Shown: piece by piece, positions 5,486 to 9,036 of the stretch
Layout of the letters: each line of letters starts with the position of its first letter
How positions within the stretch are numbered: position 1 is the stretch's first letter
Assembly (NCBI GenBank): GCA_028275265.1
Contig: JAPWUZ010000092.1
Span: 1-9,036 of the forward strand
Direction of reading: 5' to 3'
Source of the DNA: Armatimonadota bacterium
GTDB lineage: Bacteria; Armatimonadota; HRBIN16
Length of the DNA stretch: 9,036 bases
Translations under genes and position numbers: made by a program
Notes under the pieces: generated by a model
What the model saw: only the letters and a program-made list of their open reading frames with translations
Databases searched by the model: none
Told to the model about the DNA's origin: nothing

Positions 5486-6300
5486 GGTGCCATCTGCGCC
5501 CGCAAGTAATGGGCGCACTTCGGCAGCTCTTCACGCGGGTCGCCCGGGATGCCGCACTCCAGCACCATATAGCCCGTGAAGCCAATCTCCTTCAGCGCGG
5601 CGAAGCCCGAACGGAAGTCGGTGTGCCCGTATCCGGGTAGCAGGCGTGTGCTGTCCGCCAGATGCACATGGGCGAGATAGCCCTTTGCGCCCCGAATGGC
5701 GGCGGGGATGTCGCGCTCTTCGATGTTCATGTGGAAGAAGTCCGCCATGAGCTTCAGGTGCGAGCCTCCCACGCGCTGGCAGATGCTGACCGCCTGTTCG
5801 AGCCGGTTCATGTAGTGGGTCTCATAGCGATTCAGTGGCTCCAGCAGGATGTAACTGCCCGCCTTCTCCGCCACCTTGCTCAGCGGCTCCAGCACCTTGC
5901 AGAGCAGCTCGGTCTCCAGCTCCACCGCCGAGGCATAGGGCGTCAGGTCGGGAAGGCGCGGCGCACCGAAGATAGGCACCACAATCACGCCCGTCGCGCC
6001 GATTTCACCCGCCACGTACAGCAGTGTCTCGATATCCTGAATGGCGCGTTCGCGCTCGCGGCGGTCGGCGTCCAGTAATGCTCCCCGATAGCCCGCGCAG
6101 ATGGAGCTGGGCTTGACGGAGTGGTTCGCGGTGAGTCGCTTCACCTCCGCCACGCGCTCTTTGCGCATTCCGCCTTGCTCGGTGTCCAGGAACTGCGCTC
6201 CCCAGAACTCGATGCCTTCGTATCCGAATTGCGCCAGGTTGTCCAGCTTCTCCTGAAGCGTATTGCCCGGCGCCATGCCATCCTGACAAGCCAGTTTCAT
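5482..6300 (-). CDS. Sugar phosphate isomerase/epimerase-like TIM barrel, ketose 3-epimerase type
   Basis: A 272-residue member of the xylose-isomerase-like TIM barrel superfamily. Four metal ligands can be placed: E154 in LLEPLNRYETH, D187 in LMADFFHMN, H213 in AHVHLADS and E248 in VLECG. Their spacing (33, 26, 35) is identical to the E152/D185/H211/E246 set I recall for D-tagatose 3-epimerase. The LEPLNRYETHYMN stretch also resembles D-tagatose and D-allulose 3-epimerases. The likely reaction is therefore C3 epimerisation of a ketose; hydroxypyruvate isomerase and inosose-type activities are alternatives in the same superfamily. ATG at 6300 has an AGGAGG ribosome site at ideal spacing. It lies 27 nt downstream of the GH172/DUF2961 gene and overlaps the kinase start by four bases, so the three genes form one operon. 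No signal peptide; cytoplasmic. Confidence 0.87.
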   Translation of the reverse strand: MKLACQDGMAPGNTLQEKLDNLAQFGYEGIEFWGAQFLDTEQGGMRKERVAEVKRLTANHSVKPSSICAGYRGALLDADRRERERAIQDIETLLYVAGEIGATGVIVVPIFGAPRLPDLTPYASAVELETELLCKVLEPLSKVAEKAGSYILLEPLNRYETHYMNRLEQAVSICQRVGGSHLKLMADFFHMNIEERDIPAAIRGAKGYLAHVHLADSTRLLPGYGHTDFRSGFAALKEIGFTGYMVLECGIPGDPREELPKCAHYLRAQMAP

Positions 6301-6327
6301 CGCAGTGTCCTCCTGTCGGATAGATTG

Positions 6328-7428
6328 TTAACGCAAGGTGTCGGGACGGGCGCAACGCTCCCATTTGCCCGGCATGGGCGGATGGGGCTTGTGCGGCTCG
6401 GTCTGATACCAGAACGCCACGCTGGAGTAGTCGTTGTTTTGCAGGTTGGCGTGCCCGTGCTCGATGGTCACCTTCAGCGATTTGGTGAAAACCACAGGAT
6501 CCTGAATATGGAATCGGTAGCTGGTGCATTTGTGCCGTCCGGGGTAGCGCGGGTCATGCTCCCAGATGGACGTGCCCGCGTAAGGATAGGCACGGTCATG
6601 CATCCCCCAGGCGTGGCAGAAATAGTCTTCCGAACCGGTTCCGTTCAGGGAGGGCAGCTCCTCCCCGTCGATAAAGAACATATCGTCGCCTTCACCCCAC
6701 CAGGTCAACCCGTCCACGTTGGGGTCAATGTTATGCACCGACAGCACACAGCCCACATAGTGCCCTGCTCCTTCCGCTTCCAGAATCACGTAGTTCTCTT
6801 TGCCGTCGACGTTCGGTTCCTGCCAGAACAAGCCGATATCCAGACCCTGCCGCGCCAGTTCGCCTTTGATGCCCTTGGTCGGGTACTCCTGGCGATACTG
6901 GGCGTGGAAGCGCAGGGCGTCTTCCGGCAGCGCGTCATACTCCTCGTAGTCGATATAAAAGTAGAAGGCGTCGATGGGCACATCGCACTCGTTGACCACC
7001 TGAATGACCGCCCGCTCGGCAAAGGGCATCTGCCAGTAGCAGTTCATCGCCATGTTGCCGCCGCGCTTGCCTTCCATCTCCGCCGGGGCAACCGTCGCCA
7101 ACGGCGCGGAGACGAAGGACTGCGCGATGCCGTGCCCCAGACCGAAGAAGTCGCCTAACGGCACGTAGACGCTCGGTTCGGGTTCGTTGTCCCAGTACAT
7201 CTTCAGCAGGGTCTTACGCAGGTAGTCGCGGTCCTTGCAGGCAACGGTGAACCAGATATGCGTGATGCAGCCTGCACCGGAGATGTCTGCTAACGTGGCG
7301 GTTTCACCAGCGGGAATATGCCAGCAATCGGCGTTGCCGCCGGTCCTATCGTAGCTGGATACGCGCTTTGTGCGTGCGTGCCGCCGCAGGGTCAGCGATT
7401 TCAGCGTCGACAGCGTTAATGGGTTCAT
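6328..7428 (-). CDS. DUF2961 / GH172-family protein
   Basis: A 366-residue protein with the hallmark DUF2961 stretches: SSYDRTGGNADCW (24-36), GCITHIWFT (53-61), PLGDFFGLG (90-98), WWGEGDDMFFIDGE (243-256) and LNGTGSEDYF (261-270). DUF2961 was reclassified as glycoside hydrolase family 172, whose characterised members act on alpha-fructofuranosyl (difructose anhydride) or arabinofuranosyl linkages. Acidic residues E246 and E267 are 21 apart, the same spacing as the catalytic pair E270/E291 I recall for the fructofuranosidase, so they are the candidate catalytic residues. No signal peptide is seen, so it probably acts on imported oligosaccharides. ATG at 7428 has GGAGGA at six bases; the longer in-frame start at 7500 has no such site. 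It is first in a module with the epimerase and kinase, 80 nt after the PLP enzyme gene. Confidence 0.9.
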   Translation of the reverse strand: MNPLTLSTLKSLTLRRHARTKRVSSYDRTGGNADCWHIPAGETATLADISGAGCITHIWFTVACKDRDYLRKTLLKMYWDNEPEPSVYVPLGDFFGLGHGIAQSFVSAPLATVAPAEMEGKRGGNMAMNCYWQMPFAERAVIQVVNECDVPIDAFYFYIDYEEYDALPEDALRFHAQYRQEYPTKGIKGELARQGLDIGLFWQEPNVDGKENYVILEAEGAGHYVGCVLSVHNIDPNVDGLTWWGEGDDMFFIDGEELPSLNGTGSEDYFCHAWGMHDRAYPYAGTSIWEHDPRYPGRHKCTSYRFHIQDPVVFTKSLKVTIEHGHANLQNNDYSSVAFWYQTEPHKPHPPMPGKWERCARPDTLR

Positions 7429-7508
7429 GTGCTCCTCCGATTGTAGATGGAATATATCCCCTGTCTTCCTTCGCCGTGCCTGCGGCGGTTCCTGCGCCAC
7501 CGTTCGCC

Positions 7509-8657
7509 CTAAACCGATTCGAGTGCCTGCTGCAGGTCTTCGACGAGGTCGTTGACGTCCTCGAGACCGACGGAGAGGCGAACCATGTTATCGGGGATGC
7601 CGCACCACGCACGCTCTTCGGCACTCATCGATGCGTGCGACATCTTCGGGGGGTAGCCAATCAGCGACTCCGCCCCGCCCAGGCTCTCCGCCAGATTGAA
7701 AATCTTCGTGCCCTCGCAGAAGCGTTGCGCCGCTTTCGCTCCCCCCTTCACGCCCACGGCAATCATGCCGCTGAAGCCATGACGCATCTGTTTGCGCGCC
7801 AGTTCGTGCTGCGGATGGGAAGGCAAACCCGGGTAGCGCACCCATTCTATCTTCGGGTGGCTTTCCAGAAACTGTGCCACTGCCATCGCGTTGCGACAGT
7901 GCGCCTCCATGCGAACATGCAGAGTGCGGATGCCCCGCAGGGTCAGCCAGCAATCGAACGGGCTGGGCACGCTGCCAAAATCGTTCTGGTAGCGATACAG
8001 TTTCTCGTACAGCTCGGCGTCATTGGTCACCACTGCGCCGCCAATCAGGTCGCTGTGCCCGCCGATGTACTTGGTGGTGCTGTGTAGCACGATGTCCGCG
8101 CCGAGTTGCAAAGGGTTTTGCAGGTAGGGACTGGCGAAGGTGTTGTCTACCACCAGCAGGGCATTATGCCGATGCGCCAGTTCGGCGATAGCCGCAATGT
8201 CCAGCACCACCAGCGTGGGGTTCGATGGAGTTTCTATCCACACGAGCCGCGTGTTCGGGGTGAACGCTTCCTCAACGCGGCTGAGGTCGGTGAAGTCGGT
8301 ATAGGTGGACTCGATACCGTACTTCTCGCGCAGGTGGCGGAACAAGCGGAAGGTTCCCCCGTAGATGTCTTTCGTGGCCAGGATATGCTCTCCGGTGCGC
8401 ACCAGCGAGCTCACCGCCGTCTCTGCCGCCATCCCAGAAGCAAAAGCCAACCCATACTGGGCGTCCTCCAGCGCGGCGATACTGCGTTCCAGCCCCGCCC
8501 GCGTGGGGTTGCCTGAACGCGCGTATTCCCAACCCGCTTTCAGCTCGCCCACCTGCGACTGTACGTAAGTGGAAGCCATGTAAATCGGTAAAACAACGGC
8601 TCCCGTCGTCGGGTCGGGTTCCTGTCCAGCCCGAATTGCTTTGGTACCAAACCGCAT
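7509..8657 (-). CDS. Trans-sulfuration PLP enzyme (cystathionine gamma-synthase/lyase family)
   Basis: A 382-residue cytoplasmic Cys/Met-metabolism PLP enzyme. The Schiff-base lysine is K196 in HSTTKYIGGHSD. Other family marks are YARSGNPTR (45-53, phosphate-binding Tyr and Arg of the partner subunit), SGMAAE (74-79), Y99 in DIYGG (stacks on PLP), D171 in VVDNTFASPYLQ, and the C-terminal NLAESLGGAESLI and RLSVGLED. Members make or cleave cystathionine or related thioethers and cannot be told apart safely by eye. The residue after ESLI is Gly334, where human and yeast gamma-lyases carry Glu, which argues mildly for a synthase or another activity. Start ATG 8657 has an excellent AAGGAGGAG site. 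It is 26 nt downstream of the heparinase-like fragment and 80 nt before the sugar module, so it may be on the same transcript although its role looks unrelated. Confidence 0.92.
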   Translation of the reverse strand: MRFGTKAIRAGQEPDPTTGAVVLPIYMASTYVQSQVGELKAGWEYARSGNPTRAGLERSIAALEDAQYGLAFASGMAAETAVSSLVRTGEHILATKDIYGGTFRLFRHLREKYGIESTYTDFTDLSRVEEAFTPNTRLVWIETPSNPTLVVLDIAAIAELAHRHNALLVVDNTFASPYLQNPLQLGADIVLHSTTKYIGGHSDLIGGAVVTNDAELYEKLYRYQNDFGSVPSPFDCWLTLRGIRTLHVRMEAHCRNAMAVAQFLESHPKIEWVRYPGLPSHPQHELARKQMRHGFSGMIAVGVKGGAKAAQRFCEGTKIFNLAESLGGAESLIGYPPKMSHASMSAEERAWCGIPDNMVRLSVGLEDVNDLVEDLQQALESV

Positions 8658-8683
8658 AGATACTCCTCCTTGCTATGTAAATA

Positions 8684-9036
8684 CTACCACTCGCTCAACG
8701 GCGTCTCCTCAGGCACGTCTGAGCGAAATGTTTCGTTCCACAGAGGCTCCATCAACACGCGGAGACGCACCGGACGACGCACCTCCATGCGAACGAACAG
8801 TTTGCGCACGTCTTTGTTCTCCGCCTGACGCTCGGGATGGGGCGACTCGGGCAAAGGCTCGGCATTCATTACGCCCAGCCGCGCATTGCCCGGCTGTAGC
8901 AAACGCACGCGCAGGGTCTCTCCTCCCTGACGCAGCTCGGCAGAGCTGCCATCCGGGCTTACCGCGACGTCAGCGCGAGTATGCACAAACCAGTACAGTG
9001 TACCCGGCTGGTGCAGCTCTATCTCGTCCTGCACCA
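8684..9036 (-). CDS. C-terminal fragment, possibly heparinase II/III-like (start beyond window)
   Basis: The frame is open from the right edge to TAG at 8684, about 117 residues. The content is beta-rich: TLYWFVHTRADVAVSP, SAELRQGGETLRVRLLQPGNARLGV, then a charged linker (PESPHPERQAENKD) and a last strand pair (LFVRMEVRRPVRLRVLMEPL). The pattern of W-hxHT, then a gly-gly turn and L-x-V-x-LLxP, resembles the C-terminal beta-sandwich of heparinase II/III-like polysaccharide lyases, which would suit the sugar genes downstream. With only the tail visible this is a guess, and any large beta-sandwich carbohydrate enzyme is possible. It has no features of a separate gene start, so it is treated as partial. 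Confidence 0.6.
   Translation of the reverse strand, partial: VQDEIELHQPGTLYWFVHTRADVAVSPDGSSAELRQGGETLRVRLLQPGNARLGVMNAEPLPESPHPERQAENKDVRKLFVRMEVRRPVRLRVLMEPLWNETFRSDVPEETPLSEW

Noticed and set aside
5485..5518. Upstream in-frame start for the FGGY kinase
   Set aside because: It would add 11 residues before the conserved start of the fold. The ATGA overlap at 5485 fits translational coupling and the family N-terminus.
6121..7158. Long plus-strand open frames opposite the epimerase, GH172 and PLP genes
   Set aside because: They are antisense shadows of well-supported minus-strand genes in G+C-rich DNA, with no ribosome sites or domains.

Overview
The window is a G+C-rich, densely packed bacterial chromosome segment. 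It shows no tRNA, rRNA, CRISPR array or intact insertion sequence. Two plus-strand genes at the left edge converge on a long minus-strand series that fills the rest. The mix of a GH172/DUF2961 protein, a ketose-3-epimerase-like TIM barrel, an FGGY kinase, an M28 lipoprotein and a possible heparinase-like tail suggests a free-living sugar-degrading bacterium, perhaps of an Armatimonadota or Planctomycetota type. That placement is a weak inference from gene content only.

Left edge, plus strand (2-520): the end of a thioredoxin gene (WCGPC active site) is followed 12 nt later by a very small membrane-protein gene. That gene reads as 29 codons, an in-frame TGA, 29 more codons and TAG. Both halves together look like one DUF6132-type protein, and the TGA falls where that family carries a conserved cysteine. 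The best reading is a selenocysteine-containing small membrane protein paired with a thioredoxin. This is the most interesting item in the window. Its TAG directly abuts the stop codon of the convergent zinc-ribbon gene.

Minus-strand block 1 (521-3533, transcribed right to left): prfB (peptide chain release factor 2, with the classic CTTTGAC programmed +1 frameshift), a secreted stand-alone 5'-nucleotidase C-terminal domain, an M28/glutaminyl-cyclase-like lipoprotein, and a small zinc-ribbon protein. An extended -10 promoter lies just upstream of prfB. RF2 itself terminates at UGA, so the window holds two independent UGA recoding events about 3 kb apart.

Spacer (3534-4003): about 470 bp without a convincing gene. 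It contains the prfB promoter and several strong hairpins on the minus strand, and may be the remnant of a small mobile element or a structured RNA.

Minus-strand block 2 (4004-9036): a heparinase-like C-terminal fragment at the right edge, a trans-sulfuration PLP enzyme, then a three-gene sugar module: GH172/DUF2961, ketose-3-epimerase-like protein and FGGY kinase. The epimerase and kinase genes overlap by ATGA. The order suggests release of a furanose sugar, epimerisation of the ketose, then phosphorylation.
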